Below, in pieces: positions 19,257-28,426 of a stretch of DNA of 64,000 nt; within the stretch, counting starts at the first letter, position 1; every line of letters starts with the position of its first letter. The notes beneath the pieces were generated by a model. That model searched no databases, was not told the origin of the DNA, and saw nothing but the letters and a program-made list of their open reading frames with translations. Both the position numbers and the translations under genes were made by a program. Source of the DNA: Aquimarina sp. MAR_2010_214 (GTDB lineage Bacteria > Bacteroidota > Bacteroidia > Flavobacteriales > Flavobacteriaceae); assembly GCF_002846555.1 (NCBI RefSeq), contig NZ_PJMS01000001.1, forward strand, positions 1,116,001-1,180,000, read 5' to 3'.

Positions 19257-19919
19257 ATGTTATTACAACTAAAAAATATATCCAAATGGGTAAACTCAGG
19301 AGGGCAGAAGGTATTTTTACTAAAAGACATTAATTTTTGGGTAAATGAAGGAGATTTTATATCAATAATGGGACCCTCTGGTTCAGGGAAATCTACTTTA
19401 CTTAATATCATTGGGATGTTGGATGATTTTAATGAAGGAGAATATGCGTTCCTGGAAGAAAAAGTACATTCACTAAGAGAAAAACACCGCGCGAATTTGT
19501 ATAAACAATATATAGGATTTGTATTTCAGGCATATCATTTGATCGATGAATTAACGGTGAAAGAAAACCTGGAGATGCCATTATTGTATAAAAAGCATAA
19601 TTCATCAGAACGTAAATCTTTGGTAGCCGATATGCTGGATCGTTTTAATATTGTGGGTAAAAAAGATCTTTTTCCTTCTCAGTTAAGTGGAGGACAACAA
19701 CAATTGGTGGGTGTTGCCAGAGCACTTATTGCCAGTCCCAAACTGATCCTTGCAGATGAACCTACCGGGAATCTTAATTCTAAACAAGGAGAAGAAATCA
19801 TGGAAATTTTCACACAATTAAATAAAGAAGGAGTAACTATTATACAAGTAACCCATTCTAAAAAGAATATGTCATATGGCTCTCGAGTGATCAACTTATT
19901 AGACGGTAAGATCGAGTAA
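19257..19919 (+). CDS. ABC transporter ATPase, LolD/MacB/FtsE class
   Basis: Cytoplasmic ATPase of 220 residues that would energise MacB/FtsX permeases. All motifs are present: Walker A GPSGSGKST (39-47), Q-loop Q91, signature LSGGQQQ (143-149), Walker B LILADEPT (163-170) and H-loop H200. The ATG at 19257 gives the usual N-terminus (LKNISKWV). It is the only ATPase for the eight upstream permeases, on the same strand. It may not be in strict operon with them, because a 33-bp palindrome precedes it and a 35-bp palindrome follows it. The QQQL variant of the signature, where LSGGQQQRV is usual in the LolD class, lacks the arginine (QQQLVGVARAL) and is worth noting. Confidence 0.95.
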   Translation: MLLQLKNISKWVNSGGQKVFLLKDINFWVNEGDFISIMGPSGSGKSTLLNIIGMLDDFNEGEYAFLEEKVHSLREKHRANLYKQYIGFVFQAYHLIDELTVKENLEMPLLYKKHNSSERKSLVADMLDRFNIVGKKDLFPSQLSGGQQQLVGVARALIASPKLILADEPTGNLNSKQGEEIMEIFTQLNKEGVTIIQVTHSKKNMSYGSRVINLLDGKIE

Positions 19920-19934
19920 GTATTTTGTTTTGAT

Positions 19935-19969
19935 CAGACCTCACAGGTCTCTAAGACCTGTGAGGTCTG
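19935..19969. repeat. Palindromic repeat, CCTCACAGG family, copy 3
   Basis: Arms CAGACCTCACAGGTCT and AGACCTGTGAGGTCTG around CTA. It follows the ATPase stop by 15 bp and precedes the convergent gene ending at 20020. Confidence 0.8.
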
Positions 19970-20019
19970 GAGTTTATAACAAGTCAAGTCCCGAAAGACT
20001 AGAATAACATGTAATCTTA

Positions 20020-21549
20020 TTATTTTTGCCCTGCCTCTGTATCGGTATCAGGAGCAACTGTAAATTGTTTTATAGCAGAATTTGGTTCTATGATGTTGTA
20101 TCCTTTCCAGAATTCTGGATTGTATCTGGATAAGTATTGTGGTTTAATACCCTTGTTTTCGGTGCTAGCCTTGTAATCAGCTTCAGACAGTTGTTTCGAA
20201 TCAAAAACAACAATCTCAAACTTACTTGTATTGGTCATAATAACATCCAGGGCTAACGATAATTCATTTTGCTTACGTCTTCCTTTAACAAACTTATTTT
20301 TCTCAATTACTTTTAGAGAGCGATCAAAACCAAAGAGATTTCCTCTACGCATTTCGAGATATTTAAGATCATATGTATTGTTTTGTCCTTTAGAAAAAAT
20401 CACTTTGTTGCGATACAGGTTATCTCGAAACATAACACCCAGAAGTTTAAAGCTTTTAAGGTTTTTTACATTCTCATAGTCTGCTCTAATAATCGCAAAA
20501 TCTTCAGTATTAACATATAATGTACCTTTAAAATCCCCTCTCCATTTAGGAGAAAAATTAATAATATACACACTATTATCATCGATATATGTATAATCGA
20601 TAAGTTCGAAATTATACCTTCCAGATTTATTCAAAAAATTAGACATCACATCTTTGTTAAAGAAAAGACTAGACATTAAACTTTCTAATCCGGATTTTCG
20701 GTGTTTTAAAAATTCACTCTTGTCGTCTTTTTTCTTTTGATTATCAATTTCATCCTTTACAATTGATGCTTCTTCTCTACTTTCTATTAGAGAATCTACC
20801 TGTACCTTGGTACCAAACAGGCCGGATTTTATTTTTAAGTAAGAATTGGGTTTTACATTTTTCTTAAATATAGCTTCCATACGTTCAGCTACAGCCTCCA
20901 TAGACACTCTATTATTTTTGTCATAGAGTTCTGCTGCTTTAATGATATGAAGTTTCCGCTTATCAAAATCACCATATAGGTCACATAAAATTTCTGTATA
21001 ATATTCTGCTTTTTTAGGTAAAACACCCGTCACACTATCAATCAATTTTTTGTTGAGCTCTTTGATTGTTGATTTTTTAAATTTGACGTCGAATTTTTTT
21101 ACAGTATTAAACTCAGATTCTCTAAAAAATAACCGTCTTTTGGATAACCCAAAATTATAATTTTGGGCTACTCGTTCTTTAACGTTATCAATAATCTCAT
21201 CTACGGTTAGATTTTTGTTTGAAATAAAAACCCCTTTTAGTTCTATAGCTTTGGGCTGGATGTAAATAATACTATCGGTTACATTTTTTACCGAGACGCC
21301 TACTTTTTCATATCCCATAGAGGAAATGTAGATAGAGTCAATTTTGGCAAGATCCCCATTTAGGTTTAAGCTAAACCTTCCTTCTTCGTTAGTAATAACC
21401 CCTTGTTCTTCTGATAACTGTATAGTGGCGTAAGGGATAGGTTTATTAGTTTTTTTATCTACCACCTTAGAAGTAATGGTTTGACCAGTTACCATAGTAC
21501 TTATGGATAAGCATAAAAATAAAACTAATATTACCTGGTTATGATTCAT
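20020..21549 (-). CDS. Secreted protein with N-terminal CarboxypepD_reg-like domain
   Basis: Protein of 509 residues. A signal peptide (about 1-22, ending MVTGQ) is followed by a carboxypeptidase-regulatory-like beta-sandwich at about 24-105: an ITSKVVDKKTNKPIPYATIQL start and a TNEEGRFSLNL strand, the pattern seen at the head of TonB-dependent receptors and related flavobacterial surface proteins. The rest has no motif I recognise; it is rich in Lys and Asp/Glu up to residue 300 and then shows alternating strands (DYTYIDDNSVYIINFSP, KGTLYVNTEDFAIIRADY) compatible with a periplasmic lipoprotein-like fold. No TonB plug or long barrel is seen. It stands alone between the ABC array and the exporter-peptidase genes. 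Function unknown. Confidence 0.85.
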   Translation of the reverse strand: MNHNQVILVLFLCLSISTMVTGQTITSKVVDKKTNKPIPYATIQLSEEQGVITNEEGRFSLNLNGDLAKIDSIYISSMGYEKVGVSVKNVTDSIIYIQPKAIELKGVFISNKNLTVDEIIDNVKERVAQNYNFGLSKRRLFFRESEFNTVKKFDVKFKKSTIKELNKKLIDSVTGVLPKKAEYYTEILCDLYGDFDKRKLHIIKAAELYDKNNRVSMEAVAERMEAIFKKNVKPNSYLKIKSGLFGTKVQVDSLIESREEASIVKDEIDNQKKKDDKSEFLKHRKSGLESLMSSLFFNKDVMSNFLNKSGRYNFELIDYTYIDDNSVYIINFSPKWRGDFKGTLYVNTEDFAIIRADYENVKNLKSFKLLGVMFRDNLYRNKVIFSKGQNNTYDLKYLEMRRGNLFGFDRSLKVIEKNKFVKGRRKQNELSLALDVIMTNTSKFEIVVFDSKQLSEADYKASTENKGIKPQYLSRYNPEFWKGYNIIEPNSAIKQFTVAPDTDTEAGQK

Positions 21550-21677
21550 AATTTGATATTTAGATCAATAAAGTTCCTATATATTAAGACGCAATACAAA
21601 TGTATAAAGTTGCCCGATACAATCACAAAAGGAAGACTGAAACAAGAACTAATTGTTACAAATGAATGTACAAATAA

Positions 21678-21721
21678 AAAAAATCACAATCAAGATACTA
21701 GTATCTTGATTGTGATTTTTT
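21678..21721. terminator. Long perfect palindrome in the 21550-22121 gap
   Basis: Uninterrupted 22-bp arms meeting at 21699/21700 (core AAGATACTAGTATCTT) with A and T runs outside, so it could fold on either strand. No gene ends directly beside it: it is upstream of one minus-strand gene and 400 bp past the end of another. Its arm shares AAAATCAC-A/G-ATCAAGA with the hairpin at 22062. The rest of the 570-bp gap shows only TTACGGTTTTACCGTAA at 21862-21878 and no supported gene. Confidence 0.55.
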
Positions 21722-22061
21722 AAGTATAGAAATATATCGCTAATAGCAATATTGGTTAGTTATATTGTTCTAAAAATGCTTGTATAGTATTGATCTTATG
21801 ATTCAATCTTTGACTCAGAATACGATATTTCTTAAAAAATACTAAATATTATTTGTATAATTTACGGTTTTACCGTAATTTTATGGTGTCAAAATTGTAA
21901 GTTTAAAAGAAGAAGGCTTTAAGTAAACACAAAAATGATGCGGTTTTATACTGTGTCATTTTTTTATTTTTACATCAGAATTGGTATAAGAAGATATATG
22001 GAAAGCAAAAAAGAGAATTCAATCATGAGAACTTGTAATCCATATAATTATCATATCTAAA

Positions 22062-22100
22062 AAAATCACGATCAAGACAGCGCTTCTCAATCGTGATTTT
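22062..22100 (-). terminator. Terminator of the exporter-peptidase operon
   Basis: Inverted repeat with arms AAAATCACGAT and ATCGTGATTTT, 22 bp past the stop codon of the minus-strand gene. On the minus strand it is followed by a T run, as expected for a Rho-independent terminator. Confidence 0.75.
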
Positions 22101-22121
22101 AAATGAGCAGATATATAAAGA

Positions 22122-25100
22122 TTATTCTTCTTCTATCGGCTTTAAGTTATCTCCAGAATTTCTATCGATTAATTTATTATAAGGATCAATACCTGCTTTT
22201 ATCGGTTTTTTATCGGTAACAATAGTAAACGTGTTTTCACCGGGTTGCAACCATTTCCGTTCGAGGTAATATGGGGTTTTAAGCGGCACTTCCTGATCAT
22301 CAATACTATCTTCACCAAATAATCCAACCTCTATATAATTGGCAGTGTCACCAATGCGTTCTTCTTTACCCGTATCACTATAGTACATCTTTTTTGAAGC
22401 TACAGTAAAAGTGGTTTCATACCGGCCATTATCCAAAGCTTTGGTTTTAGCACTAGTAACGCGATTTTCATAGAGTACGATTTTGGTAAATCCATCTTCT
22501 ACAGCATATTTTAAGGAATCTGGAGCTATTTTATAAATAGCGTCATATAGATCCTCTGAGGTAGGATATACTCCTTTTTTATACTCTCTATATTCATTAA
22601 GAAAACCTTTAAGAGCTTTATTCACTTTATCTTCGCCAAGAAGATCCTGAAGCTCATACATCACCATTGATCCTTTTTCATACCAGATATGTGGTCCTGT
22701 TTCTACATTCATTAAAGAACGTTCTGGCTTAAAGCTAAACGCTCTACTTTGTAAATACCGATCTAAGGAGTATTTAAGGAAGTTTTTAATTCCATTTTCA
22801 CCATATTCATGTTTCATGGTCATAAGGGAAGAATATTCTGCTAGCGTTTCAGAAATTATATTGGCACCAGATGTTTTACTTGGTGCAACAAGGTGCCCCC
22901 ACCACTGGTGTGCTACCTCGTGAGTAGTAACTCTAAATGCATAGTTAAAATCTTCGGCCTTATCAAAATTAGCAGCAAACCCAAAATCTTCAGAATAGGG
23001 GATGGTAGTTACAAAAGACTGTGCAAATTTTGAATGGGCAGGAAATTCTACAATCCTGATTACCGAGTTAGGATACTCATAGAAATTGGTTGAGCAATAA
23101 TCTAGAGCTACTTTAACTCCTTTGATAAAATGCTCTAGATTGCGCTTGTGTTTTGGTGAATGGTAGATCTCAATATCCACTTTTTTTCCACTAGGTGCAG
23201 TCCAACTGGATTTTTCTACATCATATCGTGCAGATACGACATTAAAAAATAAATCAGTTTTTGATTCTAAGGTGTAGTGATAGTATGATCTGTCGTTTTC
23301 TTGCCATTGTTTTATCAATTTACCAGGAGCCAGGGCAGTCTGATCTGTAGATGTGCTAAGTATAGCTTCAAAATTAATATAATCAGCATCCTCATTAAAC
23401 AGATTTTTCTTTAGTGCCAGACTATCTGTTCGGCGAGGGAGTAGATAATCGAGTTTTTCTAGTCCATGTTTTACACGCACTCCATTGTCCATAAGACTTC
23501 GCTCATAATGAAACCTCGGGAATATAAAATGATTAAGAAAGGATCCATTATATAATACTTCGGTCTCCATTTGATTGGCAAAACCTTTAGTTTCTGAAAA
23601 TACTTCAATCGTAAGATTAGCTTTCTCATCGGGTTGCATTGCCTTAGGGAGTTTATAAAAATACATCCTGTATACAGAATCTGTTACCACTGGCGAGAGC
23701 GTAGTACCATTATAAATCACTTTTTGTAGACTGGTATGTGCCCCCGAATATTGAACCTCGAGTAATAAGGTGTCTATAGGGGTATCATAATTATTAATGA
23801 TTTTAAAGTCTCCTTTGGCTTTTATATTACGATCTTCAGGAAAAATATCGATATAGGCTTTTAGATCGGTTACCTGTGGGTGAGCCTGCCCTATATACTT
23901 CGCATATTTTTTTTCGGCATTTGCATTTATCTTTTCTGAGTGGTTCCCGTCAATCATCGTATTAAGAACCTTAAGGTTATAATAATTATACCCGGCAACA
24001 GAAATAAATGCTAATACCGTAACGACAAATACTCCAATGGTTTTGGGAGTGAATCTTTGTTTTGCGAGTGATAATCGCTCTTTGGTCGTAGCAAAGAATC
24101 CACGAGTCCAGAATATTTTTCCTATGATCATTAAGATAGCTGTACATAGAATCCAGTACATGTTTAACCAGGTAATTCCTGTAAGATAATGACCAAAACC
24201 ATTAAGGTCACTTAAAAAAATTGGTGTCGTGCCAGTAAACATATACATGGGGTTGGTACTTTTAAAAGCAAGTGCTACCAAAAGAGGTAATCCAAAATAA
24301 ATGATAATGACTATAAAATGCCCCAAGAACTTATTATTCACTAGTACATGAACAAAGAAAGAAAGTAAGATAGTTGTTAAAAAACCAGGGAGCACCAGGG
24401 CAAAATTATAAATGAAATACATACCCAGATCATATTGGAAATATCCATTAAAGGTTTGGAATAAAATACCAATAATAATGTTTGCTATTGTAAGGACAAG
24501 AGCTATCCCAATAAGTGATATTATTTTTGAAAAATATAAGCTGGAATCACTAATAGGTAGGGCATCATAAAAAACAAAGGTTTTATTTTTTCTTGTTCTA
24601 TGAACAGCCTCTCCCGAATAAATGACTAATATAATTATCGAAAAGAATGAAATCACCCCATTGATATACATTACAATATATCGGGTTAACGGTAAATTTG
24701 GAGTCCCGTAAGTTTCATTAAGATTATAAATACTGAATACAGAAAAGATAACTCCTATAATCAACAAAATAATAAAAACAGGGCTTTTAAAAATAGATAG
24801 GAATTCAATTTTACTAAGAGATAAAAGGTTGTTCCACTCTGTTTTTTTGGTAAAATTTTGTGTTACAGAAGTGCTTAGTGAAGGTGTATACTCACCGTTT
24901 TCTATTTTATTTCCTTTTTTACCAGAAAGTAAGAATTTTTTATAATCAAACCTGAAAAGAGTAATAAGAAAGAATATCAATCCTATAGCTAACCAGAACA
25001 TTCTATTCAATAAAAATTCACCGTATATAGGAAGTTGATTGGTATTCAATTCATTAATCGACCAGTATTTTTTGACAAAAGTAAAGGCTCTATTTCCAAA

Positions 25101-25724
25101 AGGATCAAGATAAGGTGTTAACCATTGGTTGTCGAGGCTGGATACAAAATCTCCCGAAATGCTATATAACAAAAACAAGCAAATTCCGCCTAGATAGATA
25201 ATAGGCATTTTCTTAAAAAAGGCCATTAGGCAGAAGAATAAGGATCCTATTAAAAGTGCATTGATTTGTAATAAAAATATAAAAGGTAACAGATAAGACG
25301 ATAGATTAAAGCTAGTATACGTACCATAATCAGGGCGATCTAAAAATATACCAATACCAAATCCGATTATCGCTCCTAATATGATAAAGATATTGAGTAA
25401 GGTAACAATAGTATAACTACCCAAAAACCGACCTAATACATATGATTTTTGAGTAATCGGAAATGTAAAATAAGTTTGTGCTGTTTTATGATCCTTATCT
25501 CTGAAAATAGGAACTCCCATGATTGCTGCGTAAAAGAAAATGCAGATTACAGATATGGGCCCAACAACCCCTGCTATGGTATTAGGACTGTTTACAAATT
25601 GAGCTGTTACCGATTTTTCAAAAACCGACATTAAAACAGCTATCATAAATCCAAGAGCTATATAAATCCAGGTGGCAGGCCGTTTTAAACGGTATCTTAG
25701 TTCGAATAAGAATATTTCTATCAT
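22122..25724 (-). CDS. ABC-2 permease fused to M1-family aminopeptidase domain
   Basis: Protein of 1200 residues. The N-terminal ~600 residues carry about twelve hydrophobic helices in two ABC-2 halves (for example MFWLAIGLIFFLITLF and FIILLIIGVIFSVFSIYNL). After a last helix near 580 (KTIGVFVVTVLAFISVAGYNY) comes an extracytoplasmic M1-like metallopeptidase: an N-terminal beta domain, then the zinc motif HEVAH at 935-939, followed by QWWGH, with the third ligand probably E959 in ETLAEY, about 20 residues later. Typical M1 spacing is 18 residues after the second His, so the spacing here is slightly longer, as I recall for this fused class. It overlaps the ATPase gene by 4 bp and forms one exporter with it. 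Permease/M1 fusions are known in Bacteroidota; substrate unknown. Confidence 0.92.
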   Translation of the reverse strand: MIEIFLFELRYRLKRPATWIYIALGFMIAVLMSVFEKSVTAQFVNSPNTIAGVVGPISVICIFFYAAIMGVPIFRDKDHKTAQTYFTFPITQKSYVLGRFLGSYTIVTLLNIFIILGAIIGFGIGIFLDRPDYGTYTSFNLSSYLLPFIFLLQINALLIGSLFFCLMAFFKKMPIIYLGGICLFLLYSISGDFVSSLDNQWLTPYLDPFGNRAFTFVKKYWSINELNTNQLPIYGEFLLNRMFWLAIGLIFFLITLFRFDYKKFLLSGKKGNKIENGEYTPSLSTSVTQNFTKKTEWNNLLSLSKIEFLSIFKSPVFIILLIIGVIFSVFSIYNLNETYGTPNLPLTRYIVMYINGVISFFSIIILVIYSGEAVHRTRKNKTFVFYDALPISDSSLYFSKIISLIGIALVLTIANIIIGILFQTFNGYFQYDLGMYFIYNFALVLPGFLTTILLSFFVHVLVNNKFLGHFIVIIIYFGLPLLVALAFKSTNPMYMFTGTTPIFLSDLNGFGHYLTGITWLNMYWILCTAILMIIGKIFWTRGFFATTKERLSLAKQRFTPKTIGVFVVTVLAFISVAGYNYYNLKVLNTMIDGNHSEKINANAEKKYAKYIGQAHPQVTDLKAYIDIFPEDRNIKAKGDFKIINNYDTPIDTLLLEVQYSGAHTSLQKVIYNGTTLSPVVTDSVYRMYFYKLPKAMQPDEKANLTIEVFSETKGFANQMETEVLYNGSFLNHFIFPRFHYERSLMDNGVRVKHGLEKLDYLLPRRTDSLALKKNLFNEDADYINFEAILSTSTDQTALAPGKLIKQWQENDRSYYHYTLESKTDLFFNVVSARYDVEKSSWTAPSGKKVDIEIYHSPKHKRNLEHFIKGVKVALDYCSTNFYEYPNSVIRIVEFPAHSKFAQSFVTTIPYSEDFGFAANFDKAEDFNYAFRVTTHEVAHQWWGHLVAPSKTSGANIISETLAEYSSLMTMKHEYGENGIKNFLKYSLDRYLQSRAFSFKPERSLMNVETGPHIWYEKGSMVMYELQDLLGEDKVNKALKGFLNEYREYKKGVYPTSEDLYDAIYKIAPDSLKYAVEDGFTKIVLYENRVTSAKTKALDNGRYETTFTVASKKMYYSDTGKEERIGDTANYIEVGLFGEDSIDDQEVPLKTPYYLERKWLQPGENTFTIVTDKKPIKAGIDPYNKLIDRNSGDNLKPIEEE

Positions 25725-26605
25725 AATGCTGCCTCCTCTTCTTTTCTGTTAATACAGTAGAAATAGAAATCTTCTAAATCATTATTTACCGCTTCAAACC
25801 CTTCTCCTGGATTAGTATCACTATACACATTTATATAAAATTCTCCTCCTCTTAAGTAATTAGACAGTACCGTAAATTCGTTTTCAAAAGCTTCTAATTC
25901 AGATTTATCAATATGTTTTCTGTATACTTTTCTGTTTAGAGTATTAGACAATGTTTGTGGATTGCCCTGTACCAGTATTTTACCTTCATTAAACACAGCC
26001 ATGTTTTGGCATAGATTGGTCACATCATCTACAATATGCGTACTCAAAATAACAACCGCATTCTCACCTAACTCGCTTAATAGGTTATGAAAACGGTTAC
26101 GCTCCAGAGGATCCAGTCCTGCTGTAGGCTCATCAACAATAATTAGTTTAGGATTTCCTAATAGTGCTTGAGCAATACCAAAACGTTGTCTCATTCCACC
26201 CGAAAAATCACCAAGATTGCGATTCCTAAACTTATATAAATTTACTTTATTCAGTAAATCTGCAACATAACCTTTACGTTCCTGGCTGTTGGTAATCCCT
26301 TTTACTTTTGCAATATGATTAAGCATCATCTCTGCAGAGACCTTTGGGTATACTCCAAAATCCTGAGGCAGATATCCTAATACTTTTCTTAGTTCTCCCG
26401 GTTGTTTAAAAACATCAATCCCATCAAATTCAATCGTTCCCGAATCTGCTAATTGTAGTGTGGCAATGGTTCTCATCAATGTTGATTTACCGGCACCATT
26501 GGGTCCTAATAGACCAAACATTCCTTTTTCCAAAGTAAGGTTAACATCATTTAATGCTTGTGTTCCGTTGGGATACGTTTTATTAAGATTCTTTATGGTA
26601 AGCAT
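25721..26605 (-). CDS. ABC transporter ATP-binding protein (ABC-2 exporter type)
   Basis: Protein of 294 residues with Walker A GPNGAGKST (34-42), Q-loop Q81, signature FSGGMRQR (134-141), Walker B LIIVDEPT (154-161) and H190. The GGMRQR signature and a C-terminal domain after residue 215 are typical of drug- or lipid-exporting ABC-2 ATPases. First gene of a two-gene unit whose second gene overlaps it by 4 bp, so translation is probably coupled and the pair forms one transporter. Confidence 0.95.
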   Translation of the reverse strand: MLTIKNLNKTYPNGTQALNDVNLTLEKGMFGLLGPNGAGKSTLMRTIATLQLADSGTIEFDGIDVFKQPGELRKVLGYLPQDFGVYPKVSAEMMLNHIAKVKGITNSQERKGYVADLLNKVNLYKFRNRNLGDFSGGMRQRFGIAQALLGNPKLIIVDEPTAGLDPLERNRFHNLLSELGENAVVILSTHIVDDVTNLCQNMAVFNEGKILVQGNPQTLSNTLNRKVYRKHIDKSELEAFENEFTVLSNYLRGGEFYINVYSDTNPGEGFEAVNNDLEDFYFYCINRKEEEAAL

Positions 26606-26662
26606 ATTTATATATTTGCTAGTTAAATTTTTAAACTCTTTCTACGCCGCCCCTATTAGTTG

Positions 26663-26670
26663 CAAATTTA
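26663..26670 (-). promoter_or_regulatory. Candidate -7 element for the ABC-2 exporter operon
   Basis: On the minus strand it reads TAAATTTG, a full match to TAnnTTTG, 57 bp ahead of the ATPase start codon. No clear TTG element sits at the expected distance, so support is partial. Confidence 0.4.
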
Positions 26671-26874
26671 TCATTTTACTACTTAATTACTTTACAGCTC
26701 CTTTATTAAGAGGTTATGATTATTCTGCTTACAAATAAAGAACAAAAGTTAGGATGAATTCATTTCAATATTAGTAATCTTTGTTAAGATTTTGTTACAT
26801 GATTTGATATATTTTTAAGTAAAATTACCTTTAGTACCTAATTATTAATGATCAATAAGTAATAGATATATCAG

Positions 26875-26882
26875 TATCTTTA
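26875..26882 (+). promoter_or_regulatory. Possible -7 element for hemB
   Basis: TATCTTTA matches seven of the eight positions of TAnnTTTG, with the last base different, 24 bp before the hemB ATG. The -33 element is unclear. Confidence 0.3.
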
Positions 26883-26906
26883 CAGGATTAAATTTTACAG
26901 TTAAGA

Positions 26907-27881
26907 ATGCAACAAATTCGCAGAAACAGAAGACTAAGAACAAATGATGCTATTCGTTCTTTGGTAAGAGAAAACACAATTACACCTCATGATTTTTTGG
27001 TTCCCCTTTTTATCGTGGAAGGAAAAGGTATAAAAGAAGAAATCTCTTCTATGCCTAATTATTATAGGTATAGCTTAGATTTGTTGGGTAACGAAGTTAA
27101 AGAGCTATGGTCTTTGGGTTTGAAATCGGTACTACTTTTTGTAAAAGTACCTGATCATCTTAAAGATAATAAGGGTACAGAGGCATTAAATCCAGATGGA
27201 TTAATGCAACGAGCGATCAAGACCGTTAAAGATGCCGTTCCCGAAATGTTAGTGATGACCGATGTAGCCTTGGACCCATATTCTTCATATGGTCATGATG
27301 GTATTGTAGAAAATGGGCAAATCATTAATGATGAAACCTGCAACATTTTGGCAGAAATGTCATTATCACATGCACAGGCAGGAGCAGATTTTGTAGCGCC
27401 AAGTGATATGATGGATGGGCGAATCTTAAGTATGAGGAAACTTCTTGAAAAAGAAAACTATAAAAATACAGGTATTATGAGTTATAGTGCCAAGTATGCT
27501 TCTGCTTTTTATGGACCTTTTAGAGATGCCTTGGATTCTGCACCAGGATTTGGAGATAAAAAGACGTATCAAATGGATTTTGCCAATCGTGATGAAGCGA
27601 TCAAAGAAACACTTATGGATATCGAAGAAGGTGCAGATATCGTGATAGTAAAACCTGGATTATGCTACCTTGATCTGGTAAGAGATATCAGAGATGTTGT
27701 AGATGTACCTGTAGCAGTATACCAAGTGAGTGGTGAGTATGCTATGCTAAAAGCTGCTGCAGAAAAAGGATGGCTGGATCATGATGCTGTAATGCTAGAA
27801 CAAATCATGGCATTTAAAAGAGCAGGAGCGCAAATTATTGCTAGTTATTTTGCTAAAGATGTAGTGAAACTTTTAGGGTAA
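26907..27881 (+). CDS. hemB: Delta-aminolevulinic acid dehydratase (porphobilinogen synthase)
   Basis: Condenses two 5-aminolevulinate molecules to porphobilinogen in haem synthesis, in the cytoplasm. The 324-residue length is normal. The two active-site lysines are K196 in MSYSAKYASAFYG and K249 in DIVIVKPGLCYLD. The metal-site segment reads TDVALDPYSSYGHDG (118-132), with Asp where zinc enzymes have Cys, so this should be a Mg-type rather than a Zn-type enzyme. Starts at MQQIRRNRRLR. Divergent from the ABC-2 exporter and not obviously linked to its neighbours. Confidence 0.97.
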   Translation: MQQIRRNRRLRTNDAIRSLVRENTITPHDFLVPLFIVEGKGIKEEISSMPNYYRYSLDLLGNEVKELWSLGLKSVLLFVKVPDHLKDNKGTEALNPDGLMQRAIKTVKDAVPEMLVMTDVALDPYSSYGHDGIVENGQIINDETCNILAEMSLSHAQAGADFVAPSDMMDGRILSMRKLLEKENYKNTGIMSYSAKYASAFYGPFRDALDSAPGFGDKKTYQMDFANRDEAIKETLMDIEEGADIVIVKPGLCYLDLVRDIRDVVDVPVAVYQVSGEYAMLKAAAEKGWLDHDAVMLEQIMAFKRAGAQIIASYFAKDVVKLLG

Positions 27882-27977
27882 TCTTTAAATCCAATAATAA
27901 ATATCTTTTAGATGAAGTAAATTATTAGTATTATATAAGGGTATAATTGAACAGTCGAATTCAAAAAATCATGAGTT

Positions 27978-28364
27978 ATGGTAAGCAGAGATAGGATATA
28001 TCAGACGTTTGGAGAGTTACTTTATGTAATTGCAATGAGTGACGGGTTGATACAAAAGAAAGAAGTTGAAACCCTCGAAGATATTTTGAAAGGACATCCT
28101 AAAGCAAAGGAAATCAAATGGTCTTTTGATTATGAGAACGAAAATCAAAACGACGTCGAAACCTTATATAAAAAGATTATCGAAGTGTTTTCTGATAATG
28201 GCCCCGATCAAGAATATGATTTTATGATGTATGCATTAGCCAAAATTGCAGATGCCAGTGAGGGAATGAATACAAGTGAAGAGAAAATGATTACCAATTT
28301 CTCTAGAGATTTATTAGAACGTTTTAAAAGCGATATCGAGAAAATTCAAGAAAAATATAAGTAG
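27978..28364 (+). CDS. TerB-like small acidic protein
   Basis: Soluble, all-helical protein of 128 residues. The pattern YVIAMSDGLIQKKEVETLEDIL near the N-terminus and ALAKIADASEGMNTSEEKMI near residue 90 are two EF-hand-like acidic helix pairs characteristic of the TerB/DjlA-N fold. The TerB fold is associated with tellurite resistance clusters and metal-linked stress, but no other ter gene is present, so a specific role cannot be given. Ends with a charged helix (FKSDIEKIQEKYK). A weak hairpin (28371-28396) follows the stop. Confidence 0.75.
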   Translation: MVSRDRIYQTFGELLYVIAMSDGLIQKKEVETLEDILKGHPKAKEIKWSFDYENENQNDVETLYKKIIEVFSDNGPDQEYDFMMYALAKIADASEGMNTSEEKMITNFSRDLLERFKSDIEKIQEKYK

Positions 28365-28426
28365 CCTTTAGTCAGAAAAGAGACAATTTTTCTGACCAGA
28401 GACAAGTAACACGATTTATTATTTAT

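Noticed and set aside
20020..21549. TonB-dependent receptor
   Set aside because: Only the N-terminal CarboxypepD_reg-like domain is present; the plug and barrel domains are missing and the length is too short.
21541..21723. Plus-strand frame of 60 codons across the palindrome
   Set aside because: Overlaps the start of the minus-strand gene and ends in the perfect hairpin; low-complexity residues, no family features.
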